Shown here: piece by piece, positions 50,041 through 58,501 of the stretch | How positions within the stretch are numbered: the stretch's first letter is position 1 | Layout of the letters: the number at the start of each line of letters is the position of its first letter | Source: SPCO01 sp964579825 | GTDB taxonomy: Bacteria > Chloroflexota > Limnocylindria > Limnocylindrales > CSP1-4 | DNA length: 64,000 bases | NCBI GenBank assembly: GCA_964579825.1 | Contig: CAZOHT010000002.1 | Coordinates: 1-64,000, forward strand | Direction: 5' to 3' | The notes under the pieces: generated by a model | The model's input: the letters and a program-made list of their open reading frames with translations, nothing else | What the model was told of the DNA's origin: nothing | The model's database searches: none | Translations under genes and position numbers: made by a program

Positions 50041-51871
50041 CGACGACGGCTTCGTGCCGTTCGACGGCTCCGCGGCCGGCGGCGACCCCGAACTCGCCGC
50101 GCTGACCGATCGCCTGGCGCAGGCCGGCGCACGGGCTCGGTCCGCGGAGCACGCCCCGGGGGCCGACTTCGCCGCCAGCCTCCGGGCGCGACTCGTCGGA
50201 CCCACCGGGACGAGCGTCACCACGCTGACCCCGAGCGCCATCTGGGTCGCCCCGCCGATCGGCGAGCGGGCGGCCCCGAGAGGCGAGCGCTTCGCCGTGC
50301 ACACGGTCAAGCCGCAGGTCACGGCACGCCCGCCGTCCGTGCTGCCGGCCCCGCGCTGGACGGCGCTGCTGGTCGCCGCCGTCGTCATCGTCAGCGTCAT
50401 CGGCCTGGACTTCGGGCGGGCCTTCGTGGCGCCGCCGACCACTCGCGCCGGCGATGTCGCCGGTGCGACCCTCGAGCGGAACGGCGACACATCGCCCCTC
50501 CTTGCCGGCATGGAGCTGCGCGAAGGCGACGTCGTACGCACCGACGCCGATGGCTACGCGACCCTCGGGCTGGGCGGCGGGATCGCCCGGATGGCCGGCT
50601 CGGCCGTCGTCCGTTTGACCACGCTGGGCCGTGATGTGCTCGTCATCGACCAGCTCGATGGCCGGGTCTACCACCGCATCACCGGGGCGGACGTGACCTA
50701 TCGGGTGGCGACCGCCGACGTCGACTGGACCGCCGACGGGACGGCGTTCGACGTCTCCCGCGAGCCAGATCCGGCCGGCGGCGAACGAGCCCGGGTCGTG
50801 GGCGTCGAGCATGCCATCGCGATCGCCGGCCAGGGCCTGCAGGCGATCCTCGATGAGGGCGACGTCGCGGTCGTCCACCTGGGACGCGATCCGTCGGGTG
50901 GCGCGACGGATGTCGCCATCGGGCCCATCGGCCCGGCCGACCTGGCCGATCCGTGGCTCATCGCGAATGCGCGACGGGACGTGGCGCTCGGCTACCGGCC
51001 AGGGATCTTCGGCGAGGTGCTCGCTGCCCTGGAGTCGGACCCGAGCCCCACACCCATCGTGCCCAGCCCCGAGCCGGTCGCGCCGTCCGCCGATCCCAGC
51101 GAAGGCGTCGAGCCCGTGCCGTCGGCGACGTCGGACGGCGTCGATCCGACCGCCCGGCCGACGGCCAAGCCGACGCCGAGGCCGACCGCCGAGCCGACGC
51201 CGAAACCGACGCCGAAACCGACGCCGAAACCGACACCCACCCCGACACCGACGGTCGGCTCGCTCGACCTGACCGCGACCGCCTGTCCCGGCGGGTTCAC
51301 CTACCTCGCCTGGAGCAAGGCGCCGGCCGCGGGATTCCACCACTACCAGACCCTCACGTCCCCGACGACATCCATCCCCCCGGCCTACCCGCCGGTCGCC
51401 CCGGTGACCGCACCGAGCAGCCTCTATGGGACGGATCGGTCCTGGCTGAGCACCATCCACGCCGGGCTCACCGTCGGGGACGACATCAGCTACCGGACGG
51501 TCGCCTTCAGCGCGGGCGACGACGTCACGGCCAAGAGCGCGGTCCGGACCGTCCGCGGCAAGGCCGTGGCGAACCTCGGCGACCTGTTCGTGACCGCCGA
51601 CGCCGGGATCGCCGTCGATTGGACACCGTTCGGTGGTCCGGGCGCGTGTTTCACCTGGAACAAGATCGTCGTCTCGACCACGGATACCACCCCGAGCTAC
51701 CTCGAGGGCGCGACGCAGGTCTGGGTCGGCGAGAACCAGGCCACGTCGCACGCCGTGATCGATGCCCTGGACCCAGGCACCTATCACATCCGACTGCAGG
51801 TGCTCCGGGCCTCCGAGTCCGGCTCGCTCCTGGTGGCCGAGACGGATCCGACCACGTTCGTCGTCCCGTAG
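50030..51871 (+). CDS. FecR-domain anti-sigma factor with exported C-terminal domains
   Basis: A 613-residue single-span protein. A cytoplasmic segment (1-108) would bind the sigma factor; the span is 110-129. A FecR-like domain (about 140-270) contains LREGDVVRTDADGYATLGLGGG. A Pro/Thr/Lys linker (338-408), whose gene has a 12-base tandem repeat at 51194-51232, leads to two beta-rich domains (from 411). The first opens LDLTATACPGGFTYLAW...GFHHYQ, resembling the repeats of the protein at 47919. Ligand binding outside could release the sigma factor; this is inference. Confidence 0.82.
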   Translation: MRPDDDGFVPFDGSAAGGDPELAALTDRLAQAGARARSAEHAPGADFAASLRARLVGPTGTSVTTLTPSAIWVAPPIGERAAPRGERFAVHTVKPQVTARPPSVLPAPRWTALLVAAVVIVSVIGLDFGRAFVAPPTTRAGDVAGATLERNGDTSPLLAGMELREGDVVRTDADGYATLGLGGGIARMAGSAVVRLTTLGRDVLVIDQLDGRVYHRITGADVTYRVATADVDWTADGTAFDVSREPDPAGGERARVVGVEHAIAIAGQGLQAILDEGDVAVVHLGRDPSGGATDVAIGPIGPADLADPWLIANARRDVALGYRPGIFGEVLAALESDPSPTPIVPSPEPVAPSADPSEGVEPVPSATSDGVDPTARPTAKPTPRPTAEPTPKPTPKPTPKPTPTPTPTVGSLDLTATACPGGFTYLAWSKAPAAGFHHYQTLTSPTTSIPPAYPPVAPVTAPSSLYGTDRSWLSTIHAGLTVGDDISYRTVAFSAGDDVTAKSAVRTVRGKAVANLGDLFVTADAGIAVDWTPFGGPGACFTWNKIVVSTTDTTPSYLEGATQVWVGENQATSHAVIDALDPGTYHIRLQVLRASESGSLLVAETDPTTFVVP

Positions 51872-51895
51872 CGTCGTCCGGGGCGGGACGAGCCG

Positions 51896-52672
51896 CTATC
51901 CCCCGGTGAATCGCGCGGGCCGCTTCTCGACGAAGGCGGCGAGACCCTCGGCGTGGTCGCTCGTCGCGCCCGCGATCCCCTGGAGGTAGGCCTCGTCCTC
52001 GAGCGCCGTCGCGAGGTCGATCCACCACGATCGATCGAGGGCGTGCTTCGTCATCGCGAGCGCCCGTGGCGCCATCGCCGCCAGGCGCAGGGCGACGGCG
52101 CGAGCCTCATCCGCGAGCGACTCTGCCGGGACGACGCGCGCGACCAGGCCGCACCGCTCCGCCTCGGCAGCCGACAGGGGGTCCGAGAGCAACGCCAGCT
52201 CAGCGGCCTTGGCCGGGCCGACCAGCCGCGGCAGGAACCACGTCGCGCCACTGTCGGGCACGAGCCCGATCCGGCCGAAGGCGAGGGCGAACGTCGCCGT
52301 CTCCGCCATGATCCGAACGTCGCACGCCAGCGCAAGCGACGCCCCCGCGCCGGCGGCGACCCCATTGATCGCACCGACGATGGGTTGATCGAGGTCGCGC
52401 ATGGCGCGGATGATCGGGTTGTAGCGCTCCCGCACCTCGACCGCCAGCGGTGTCGCGGCCGGGTCGAGCCGCTCCTTCAGATCCTGGCCGGCACAGAAGG
52501 CGCGGCCGGCGCCGGTCAGCAGGACCGCCCGCACGGCGCGATCCCTCGCGACCGCTCGGAACGCGGCGAGCAGGTCGGCCTTCATCGGGATCGTGAGCGA
52601 ATTCAGGGCAGCGGGCCGGTCCAGGGTGATGGTCGCCACGCCGTCGGCGACCTCGGAGCGGACATCGGGCAT
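51896..52672 (-). CDS. paaG: PaaG-type crotonase (1,2-epoxyphenylacetyl-CoA isomerase)
   Basis: A 258-residue crotonase-fold enzyme. FCAGQDLKER and GAGASLALACD form the oxyanion region; IGLVPDSGATWFLPRL keeps the catalytic Asp of PaaG while lacking the usual hydratase glutamates. It would convert the ring epoxide from PaaABC to an oxepin-CoA. It lies apart from the paa operon, on the same strand, with the sigma module between. Confidence 0.88.
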   Translation of the reverse strand: MPDVRSEVADGVATITLDRPAALNSLTIPMKADLLAAFRAVARDRAVRAVLLTGAGRAFCAGQDLKERLDPAATPLAVEVRERYNPIIRAMRDLDQPIVGAINGVAAGAGASLALACDVRIMAETATFALAFGRIGLVPDSGATWFLPRLVGPAKAAELALLSDPLSAAEAERCGLVARVVPAESLADEARAVALRLAAMAPRALAMTKHALDRSWWIDLATALEDEAYLQGIAGATSDHAEGLAAFVEKRPARFTGG

Positions 52673-52687
52673 GGCAGGCTCGGCCGT

Positions 52688-53485
52688 TCAGGCCCCGGTC
52701 GTGCCGACGAACTCGATCAGCCGCCCGTCAACGAGCTCGAAGACCCGCCGATCGATCGGCTCGTCCGCGCCGCCGGAGTGCTCCACGATGAAGTCCGCGA
52801 ACAGGGCGGCGAAGTCGTCGTCGCCCGGCCGCAACGACCCGGCCGTCAGGAGGTGCCGCTCCGGCAGGCCGACCAGGATCCGTCCGTACGGACCGAGCTC
52901 GGCGACGAGGCGATCCACGACATCCGGCAGGAGGATCCGTGCGGCATCCCAGCCGTCGCCGGTGTCCGAGCTGACGAGGTGTCGGTCGCCCGAGACCTCC
53001 TCGGTCCACGGGGCCGCGGCGGACCAGCGGGCGAGGTTCGCCAGGGCCGCGTCCTGGATCGCTTCCGGGCCGACGCCCCACGACAACAGGTGATCGCCGT
53101 TGACCACGACGTCGAACGCGCCGGCGTCGATCGTGTAGACGACCGGCAGCCCGGCCGGGCCCTCGTCCAGGATCGGCTGCGAGTGGCTGGTGGCGGTCGA
53201 GACCAGCGTGTCGCGGTCGATGCCCTCCACGGACAGGCCCTGCGTGCCGACCGGGCGGAACGCCGGGTAGATGAGGTCGCGGGCGCGCGCCCAGTCGTGT
53301 TCCGGCGAATCGGCGGCGGACTGGGTCGACTCGGGTGCGGGGTTATGCCCACTGACGGGCCCGCCCTCCTCGAGCGGCGCGAGGTAGTCCGGGGCGGCGT
53401 CGCGGTAGGCGGCCGGCGGCTCATCGCCCAGGTCGCGCTCGATGTCCCGGCCGACATCGCTGCCGCCGCCGAAGTCGCGTTCCAT
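52688..53485 (-). CDS. Uncharacterised acidic protein
   Basis: A 265-residue soluble protein with a Gly/Asp/Pro-rich N-terminus. The core reads LVSTATSHSQPILDEGPAGLPVVYTIDAG, then WDAARILLPDVVDRLVAELGPYGRILVGLPERHLL. The D..L..L..LG..G..LVG.P.RH pattern suggests a small alpha/beta domain, perhaps DUF1444-like, but I cannot place it firmly. It sits between two crotonase genes, 15 bases after which paaG begins. Confidence 0.6.
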   Translation of the reverse strand: MERDFGGGSDVGRDIERDLGDEPPAAYRDAAPDYLAPLEEGGPVSGHNPAPESTQSAADSPEHDWARARDLIYPAFRPVGTQGLSVEGIDRDTLVSTATSHSQPILDEGPAGLPVVYTIDAGAFDVVVNGDHLLSWGVGPEAIQDAALANLARWSAAAPWTEEVSGDRHLVSSDTGDGWDAARILLPDVVDRLVAELGPYGRILVGLPERHLLTAGSLRPGDDDFAALFADFIVEHSGGADEPIDRRVFELVDGRLIEFVGTTGA

Positions 53486-53514
53486 CCGTGCTCCTCCCTC
53501 GGGTGCCTGTGCGA

Positions 53515-54381
53515 TCAGCGACCGGTCCAGGCGGCCGGACGCTTCTCGATGAACGCGGTCATGCCCTCATGCTGGTCGTTCGTATCGAACAATGCGAAGA
53601 ATGCCTGACGTTCGGCCACAAGACCATGGGTCAATGGCAGTTCGGCCGCGTCGCGGACCGCGCGCTTGGCCGCGCGAACGGCGAGCGGCGGCATCGCGGC
53701 GATGCGAGCGGCCAGCTCCAGCGCGGCGTCGACCGTGGCGTCGGCCGGGACCACTCGCGTCACCAGCCCGGCGGCGAACGCCTCGTCGGCACCCATCGTC
53801 CGGCCGGTCAGGATCAGTTCCATGGCGCGCGCCGGACCGATCGCGCGGGTCAGCCGCTGGGTCCCGCCGGCGCCGGGCATGACCCCGATCGAGATCTCCG
53901 GCTGGCCGAACGTCGCATCGTCACCGGCGACGATCAGGTCGCAGGCCATGGCGAGCTCGCACCCGCCGCCGAGCGCGTACCCGCGAACCGCCGCGATGAG
54001 GGGCAGGCCGATCGCATCGATCCTTCCCCAGGCGTCGAAGTCGTGCCCGGCGGCGAGGCTGAAGCTACTCTGGCCGGCCAGCTCCCGGATGTCCGCCCCG
54101 GCCGCGAATGCGCGCGTCCCGGCGCCGGTGAGGACGATCGCGCGGCACGTCCCGTCGGCATCGAGGCGCTCGAGCGCGTCCGCCAACTCCCGCAGCAGCT
54201 GGAAGCTGAGCGCGTTGAGCGCCTTCGGCCGGTCGAGCGTGACGAGGGCGACGCCGGCGACGATCGACTCGGGCGCCATCGAGGCGGGGGCGGCGGCGGG
54301 CCACGTGACCCGGATCGGATGGTCGGTAGCGGCCTGGCTGGTCGTCTCGCGCTCGGTCACCCGGACAGTATCCACCGCCAT
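53515..54381 (-). CDS. Enoyl-CoA hydratase (PaaF-like)
   Basis: A 288-residue crotonase. It keeps both catalytic glutamates of true hydratases: the Glu in GQPEISIGVMPGAGGTQRL and the Glu in AMELILTG, plus GGGCELAMACD. It would hydrate 2,3-dehydroadipyl-CoA or other enoyl-CoAs. The first 34 residues are not part of the family; a start at M35 (about 54279) is possible. Confidence 0.87.
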   Translation of the reverse strand: MAVDTVRVTERETTSQAATDHPIRVTWPAAAPASMAPESIVAGVALVTLDRPKALNALSFQLLRELADALERLDADGTCRAIVLTGAGTRAFAAGADIRELAGQSSFSLAAGHDFDAWGRIDAIGLPLIAAVRGYALGGGCELAMACDLIVAGDDATFGQPEISIGVMPGAGGTQRLTRAIGPARAMELILTGRTMGADEAFAAGLVTRVVPADATVDAALELAARIAAMPPLAVRAAKRAVRDAAELPLTHGLVAERQAFFALFDTNDQHEGMTAFIEKRPAAWTGR

Positions 54382-54406
54382 CGGGTCCCCCGGACGCCCA
54401 TCACGT

Positions 54407-54754
54407 TCAGTCGAGGGTGGGCGTGGCCGCTGCGGTCATCGTCCCGTCCGTCTCCAGGACCAGCATCGTGACCAGGCCCGGGGCGATCTCACGCAGGTTC
54501 CGACCGGCCGCGCGCATCGCGTCGGAGGCGAGGCCGGCATCCATCGCGGCGCGATCGTCGAACGTCATGGCCGTGATGACGATCAGGTCCGTCTCGCCGC
54601 CGAGCGCGCCCGCGACGCGGTGCACGGTCGTGCCGCGCAGGCCAGGCGTCGCGGCGACGAGCGGCAGGTGCTCGGCCTGGTATCTCCGCTCGAACTCGGC
54701 CTCGGCCTGGGGCCCGCCTTCGGGTCGCCGGAACATGGCCAGCAGCGTGGTCAT
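54407..54754 (-). CDS. EthD-family protein
   Basis: A 115-residue ferredoxin-fold (dimeric alpha-beta barrel) protein of the EthD type: MTTLLAMFRRPEGG.AEFERRYQAEHLPLVAATPGL at the start and a late DDRAAMDAGLASDAMRAAGRNL helix. Members assist or catalyse small aromatic or ether oxidations; the role here is unknown. It overlaps the upstream hydrolase by 4 bases. Confidence 0.8.
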   Translation of the reverse strand: MTTLLAMFRRPEGGPQAEAEFERRYQAEHLPLVAATPGLRGTTVHRVAGALGGETDLIVITAMTFDDRAAMDAGLASDAMRAAGRNLREIAPGLVTMLVLETDGTMTAAATPTLD

Positions 54755-55542
54755 CGGGACACCTCCTCAGCTCGAGCCCGCGCCTCGGCTTCCGTGGACC
54801 GGTAGAAGCCGGCCAGGGCCGTATTGAACACCGCCGGCTGGCGCGCCATGACCTCGTGGGCGCAATCCGGTGCCACGAGGAGACGGGCGCGGGGGATCTG
54901 CCGGGCCAGGCCCCAGGCGTGGTCCACGGGCACGAACGGGTCGCGGTCGCCGCACACGACCAGCGTCGGGACGGCGATGGCGTGGAGATCCTTCGGCGTC
55001 AGCAACGGCTGGGTCGTGATCTCCGCGGCGATGGCCGGGAGCAGGCGCTGCCACGCCCCGACGCCCTGGACCGGATCGTGCCGGGCGGACAGTTCGGCCG
55101 CCCAGCGCGGATCGTCCCGCTCGATCCGAACGGGATCCATGAGCCGCCTCGCGATCGTGGCCCGCGGCTCTCGTTCCGGGGTGATGCCGGCCAGCACCAG
55201 CGTGCGCAGCCGACTGGCGTGTCGCGTCGCGAACCGCATGGCCGTCATCGCCCCCATCGAGAAGCCGGCCAGGTGGAAGGTCGTCAGGCCGAGTCCGTCG
55301 ACGAACGCCTCCAGGTCGTCGACGAGCTGGAGCTGCGAGAAGCCGTCGGCCACGTCCCAGCGGGTCCGGCCATGGCCGCGCGCATCGGGAACGTAGAGGT
55401 GGAAGGCCTTCGTGAGCGACGGGATCTGCGCCGCGAAGTCCTCCTTGCCGGACGAGCTCGCACCGTGGAGCAGGACGAGGGGCGGACCGGCGCCCAGCGT
55501 GTCGTAGACGATGTCGATCCCGTTGGCCGCAAGCGATGGCAT
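54751..55542 (-). CDS. Alpha/beta hydrolase
   Basis: A 263-residue alpha/beta-hydrolase-fold enzyme: oxyanion loop LVLLHGASSSG, nucleophile elbow GFSMGA, acid near CGDRDPFVP and histidine in CAHEVMAR. The substrate is unknown; a thioesterase or ring-cleavage hydrolase would fit the aromatic context. TAGACT (55550-55555) lies 7 nt before the ATG, so it probably starts a leaderless operon with the EthD and crotonase genes. Confidence 0.87.
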   Translation of the reverse strand: MPSLAANGIDIVYDTLGAGPPLVLLHGASSSGKEDFAAQIPSLTKAFHLYVPDARGHGRTRWDVADGFSQLQLVDDLEAFVDGLGLTTFHLAGFSMGAMTAMRFATRHASRLRTLVLAGITPEREPRATIARRLMDPVRIERDDPRWAAELSARHDPVQGVGAWQRLLPAIAAEITTQPLLTPKDLHAIAVPTLVVCGDRDPFVPVDHAWGLARQIPRARLLVAPDCAHEVMARQPAVFNTALAGFYRSTEAEARARAEEVSR

Positions 55543-55549
55543 GCCCCCG

Positions 55550-55634
55550 AGTCTAGTCTCGAGTGGGCCGCGTAGACGTGCGCACGCCGACGATCGGGGA
55601 TGACGAGCCGGCGGGCGCCTACAATCGCGACATG
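55550..55634. promoter_or_regulatory. Divergent leaderless promoters of the hydrolase and fumarase genes
   Basis: TAGACT on the minus strand (55555-55550) serves the hydrolase. On the plus strand TACAAT (55620-55625) is followed by CGCGAC and the fumarase ATG at 55632, the same arrangement as at 1012-1026 and 58487-58501. Confidence 0.6.
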
Positions 55635-57044
55635 CCCGACGACGCTGCAGGTCCGACGCGCGTGGAGCGCGACTCGATGGGCGAGATGGCCGTCCCGGTG
55701 GACGCCCTGTACGGCGCCTCCACCCAGCGGGCCGTCCTGAACTTCCCGATCTCCGGCCAGCGCTTCCCGCGCCGGTTCATCCGGGCGCTCGCGCTCATCA
55801 AGCTGGCAGCCGCCGAGACCAATGCCGAGCTCGGGCTGCTGGACCCTGACATCGGCGCGGCCATCGCCGCGGCCGCCCGCGAGGTCGCCGACGGCGCGCA
55901 CGACGACCAGTTTCCCATCGACATCTACCAGACCGGCTCCGGGACGTCGACGAACACGAACATGAACGAGGTCGTGGCGCACCTGGCGGCGGCCCGTCTC
56001 GGCGATGGCCGATCCGTCCATCCGAACGACGACGTCAACCGCTGCCAGTCCAGTAACGACACCATCCCGACGGCGCTCCAGCTCTCGGCGGCGATGGCGA
56101 TCGAGGATTCGCTGATCCCCGGGCTGGAGCGGCTCCACACGGCCCTGGTCGCCAAGGAGCAGGAGCTGTGGCCGGTCATCAAGACGGGGCGCACGCATCT
56201 CCAGGACGCGACGCCGATCCGCCTCGGCCAGGAGTTCCGTGGCTACGCCGGCCAGCTCGAGGAGTCGCTGCGACGCGCCCGGACCGCCCAGGTGGAACTG
56301 CTCGAGGTGCCGCTCGGTGGCACCGCCGTCGGGACGGGCATCAACGCGCACCCGGAGTATGCGTTCCGAACGTGCGCCCGCCTCTCGTCGCTGACCGGGC
56401 TGACCGTGCGCGAGACGGGCAACCACTTCCACGCTCAGGCCACCCTCGATGCGGCGATCGCCGCCCACGGAGCCATCCGGACGATCGCCTTGAGCCTCTG
56501 GAAGATCGCCTCGGACGTCCGCCTGATGGGCATGGGCCCGCGCGCCGGCCTCGCCGAACTGGCCCTACCCGAGACCCAGCCGGGCTCCAGCATCATGCCG
56601 GGCAAGGTGAACCCGGTCATCGTGGAGAGCCTGACGATGGTCGTGGCCCGGGTGGTCGGCAACGACGCCACGGTCGCCTTCGGCCAGACCGGCAGCTTCC
56701 TCGAGCTCAACGTCATGCTGCCGGTGACCGCGAGCACGCTGCTTGAGTCGATCACCCTGCTCGGCGCCGGCGCCGACAACTTCAGCGCTCGCTGCATCGA
56801 AGGCCTCACCGCCACGGACCGCGGCCCAGCCCTGGTCGAGCAGGGACTCATGCTCGCGACCGCGCTCGCACCGGCCATCGGGTACGACGAGGCGGCCAGG
56901 CTCGCCAAGGAGGCCTTCAAGTCCGGCCGCACGATCCGCGAGCTGGCGCTCGAGCGTGGGATGGACGCGGCCGAGGTCGACCGGCTGCTCGATCCCGCCG
57001 CGATGACCGAACCCGGCATGGGCGGAGGTCCGGCCGGCGGCTGA
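55632..57044 (+). CDS. fumC: Fumarate hydratase, class II
   Basis: A 470-residue enzyme of the fumarase/aspartase superfamily. TGSGTSTNTNMNE (101-113), HPNDDVNRCQSSND (130-143), KTGRTHLQDATP (184-195) and the signature loop GSSIMPGKVNP (318-328) are all present, giving fumarate to malate in the TCA cycle and joining fumarate from aromatic breakdown. The ATG at 55632 follows TACAAT by 6 nt. Aspartate ammonia-lyase is a less likely alternative. Confidence 0.92.
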   Translation: MPDDAAGPTRVERDSMGEMAVPVDALYGASTQRAVLNFPISGQRFPRRFIRALALIKLAAAETNAELGLLDPDIGAAIAAAAREVADGAHDDQFPIDIYQTGSGTSTNTNMNEVVAHLAAARLGDGRSVHPNDDVNRCQSSNDTIPTALQLSAAMAIEDSLIPGLERLHTALVAKEQELWPVIKTGRTHLQDATPIRLGQEFRGYAGQLEESLRRARTAQVELLEVPLGGTAVGTGINAHPEYAFRTCARLSSLTGLTVRETGNHFHAQATLDAAIAAHGAIRTIALSLWKIASDVRLMGMGPRAGLAELALPETQPGSSIMPGKVNPVIVESLTMVVARVVGNDATVAFGQTGSFLELNVMLPVTASTLLESITLLGAGADNFSARCIEGLTATDRGPALVEQGLMLATALAPAIGYDEAARLAKEAFKSGRTIRELALERGMDAAEVDRLLDPAAMTEPGMGGGPAGG

Positions 57045-57049
57045 TCCCG

Positions 57050-58444
57050 TCAGCGCGACGCGACGACGCGCTCCGCGACGGCCAGCCCGGACTCCCACGC
57101 GCCGTGGACGGTCGATGGGTGCCGGCGGTTCGTCGCTTCCCCGGCCAGGAACACGCGGGACCCGATCGGCTCCGTCAGCGCGTCCCGATCCGCGCCCGTC
57201 GCGCCCACCGCGAGGGACGAATACGACCCGCGAGCGAACGGATCCGCCGCCCAGCGGGTCACCACGGTCCGCTCCGGCACCGGCAGCGCGCGACCGATGG
57301 CCGTCCCGAGCGCCTCGACGCCGAGCTCGACGATCCGGTCGTCGTCCAGGCCCTCCAGGCGGCGCGCCTCGTCGCCGCCGGCGAACCCGACCGCGATCGG
57401 TCGCCCGGTCGTGGCGGTCAGGTCCACCCACTCTGGAAAGCTGGGTTCGCCGACCCGACCGAGCCAGTCGAACCCGTTGGGCCAGATTCGCTCCGAGAAC
57501 CGCAGCCCCACCTTGAGGAAGTCGCCGAACCCGAGCCGCTCGATGGCGGTCGTCGTCGCCGCCGGCAGGGGCGGCTCGAAGGTGATGTCGCCGTGCTTGA
57601 GGACCCCGAGCGGGACCGTGACCACGGCGCGCTCCGCCTCGTACGCGTCCGTGGCCGTCTCGACCGATACGCGCTCGTCCGTCTGGCGGACCGCGACGAC
57701 CGGCACCCCGAGGCGGATGTCGAGCGGCGTCGCGATCGGCTCGAACAGGCCGCGATAGCCGCGGTCGAGCATCACCCACAGGCCGTCGTACGACTCGCCA
57801 TCGTCGCGTGCCGCCGCATCGAGCCGGTCCGTGTCCTCGGCCAGGTCGATGGTGACGTCCACCGCCTGGATCCAGGTCATGTACCGCTCGACGAAGGCGT
57901 CGTCCAGCTCGGCCGGTGCGGCCAGCCCCGGGTCGGCGGCCGCCGCCTCGTAGGCCTGCGCGAACGATCGTCGCCCGCCCGGACCGTCACCGAGCCGAGC
58001 CGTGGCCGCCGCGCGACGCAGCCACAGGTCGTACACGAGTCCATCCTCGTGCGGCGGCAGAAGCCGCCCATCGTGATCGAACGTGGCGTATCGCTCGAAC
58101 AGGGTCGTCGCGAACCTCAGGCCCGCGTCCCGTGCCAGCGCCGTCAGCGGATTGTCGGTCGTGCCGTGGATCCACGAGGCCCCCAGGTCCACCGGCACCC
58201 CGAGCCCATCACTCGTCCAGGCCCGCCCGCCGATCCGGTCGCGCGCCTCGAGGACCGTGACCACGTACCCGACGGCCACGAGGCGGCTGGCCGCCGCGAG
58301 ACCCGACGCGCCGGCGCCGACGACGATGACGCGCTCCCCCGCGGAACCCGGTGCGACCGACGGGGTGGGGCCCGGGGTGCAGGGACCGAGCGCCGCGACC
58401 CCGGCGACGCCAGCCATCGCCTGCAGGAATGTGCGCCGCTCCAT
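57050..58444 (-). CDS. Tat-targeted flavin-containing amine oxidase
   Basis: A 464-residue FAD amine oxidase with an N-terminal MERRTFLQ twin-arginine signal, hydrophobic core and ALGPC lipobox-like end. FAD binding: VIVVGAGASGLAAASRL (39-55), EARDRIGGRAWT and the C-terminal FLAGEAT...VHGAWESG. The monoamine/polyamine oxidase family oxidises primary or secondary amines to aldehydes with H2O2. Export fits scavenging of external amines. TACGAT lies 7 nt before the chosen ATG (58444); an ATG at 58453 is an alternative. Confidence 0.87.
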   Translation of the reverse strand: MERRTFLQAMAGVAGVAALGPCTPGPTPSVAPGSAGERVIVVGAGASGLAAASRLVAVGYVVTVLEARDRIGGRAWTSDGLGVPVDLGASWIHGTTDNPLTALARDAGLRFATTLFERYATFDHDGRLLPPHEDGLVYDLWLRRAAATARLGDGPGGRRSFAQAYEAAAADPGLAAPAELDDAFVERYMTWIQAVDVTIDLAEDTDRLDAAARDDGESYDGLWVMLDRGYRGLFEPIATPLDIRLGVPVVAVRQTDERVSVETATDAYEAERAVVTVPLGVLKHGDITFEPPLPAATTTAIERLGFGDFLKVGLRFSERIWPNGFDWLGRVGEPSFPEWVDLTATTGRPIAVGFAGGDEARRLEGLDDDRIVELGVEALGTAIGRALPVPERTVVTRWAADPFARGSYSSLAVGATGADRDALTEPIGSRVFLAGEATNRRHPSTVHGAWESGLAVAERVVASR

Positions 58445-58451
58445 CGACGGC

Positions 58452-58501
58452 ATCGTAGCGGCCGATCTGCCGCCCGATCCCTTTGGTACGATCGCGACAT
58501 G
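58452..58501. promoter_or_regulatory. Divergent leaderless promoters of the amine oxidase and LolA-like genes
   Basis: TACGAT on the minus strand (58457-58452) precedes the amine oxidase ATG by 7 nt. TACGAT on the plus strand (58487-58492) plus CGCGAC leads directly into the ATG at 58499. Confidence 0.55.

Noticed and set aside
51194..51232. Tandem 12-base repeat considered as a CRISPR or minisatellite
   Set aside because: It is in frame within the anti-sigma gene and encodes a Pro-Thr-Pro-Lys linker; there are no spacers.
58443..58458. A fourth copy of the dispersed 16-bp motif (ATCGACGGCATCGTAG)
   Set aside because: It has several mismatches and overlaps the start codon and promoter of the amine oxidase gene, so similarity may be chance in GATC/CG-rich sequence.
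57104..58498. Upstream extension of the LolA-like protein through the amine oxidase region
   Set aside because: The extension is antisense to a well-supported amine oxidase gene; the promoter box at 58487 fits the start at 58499.
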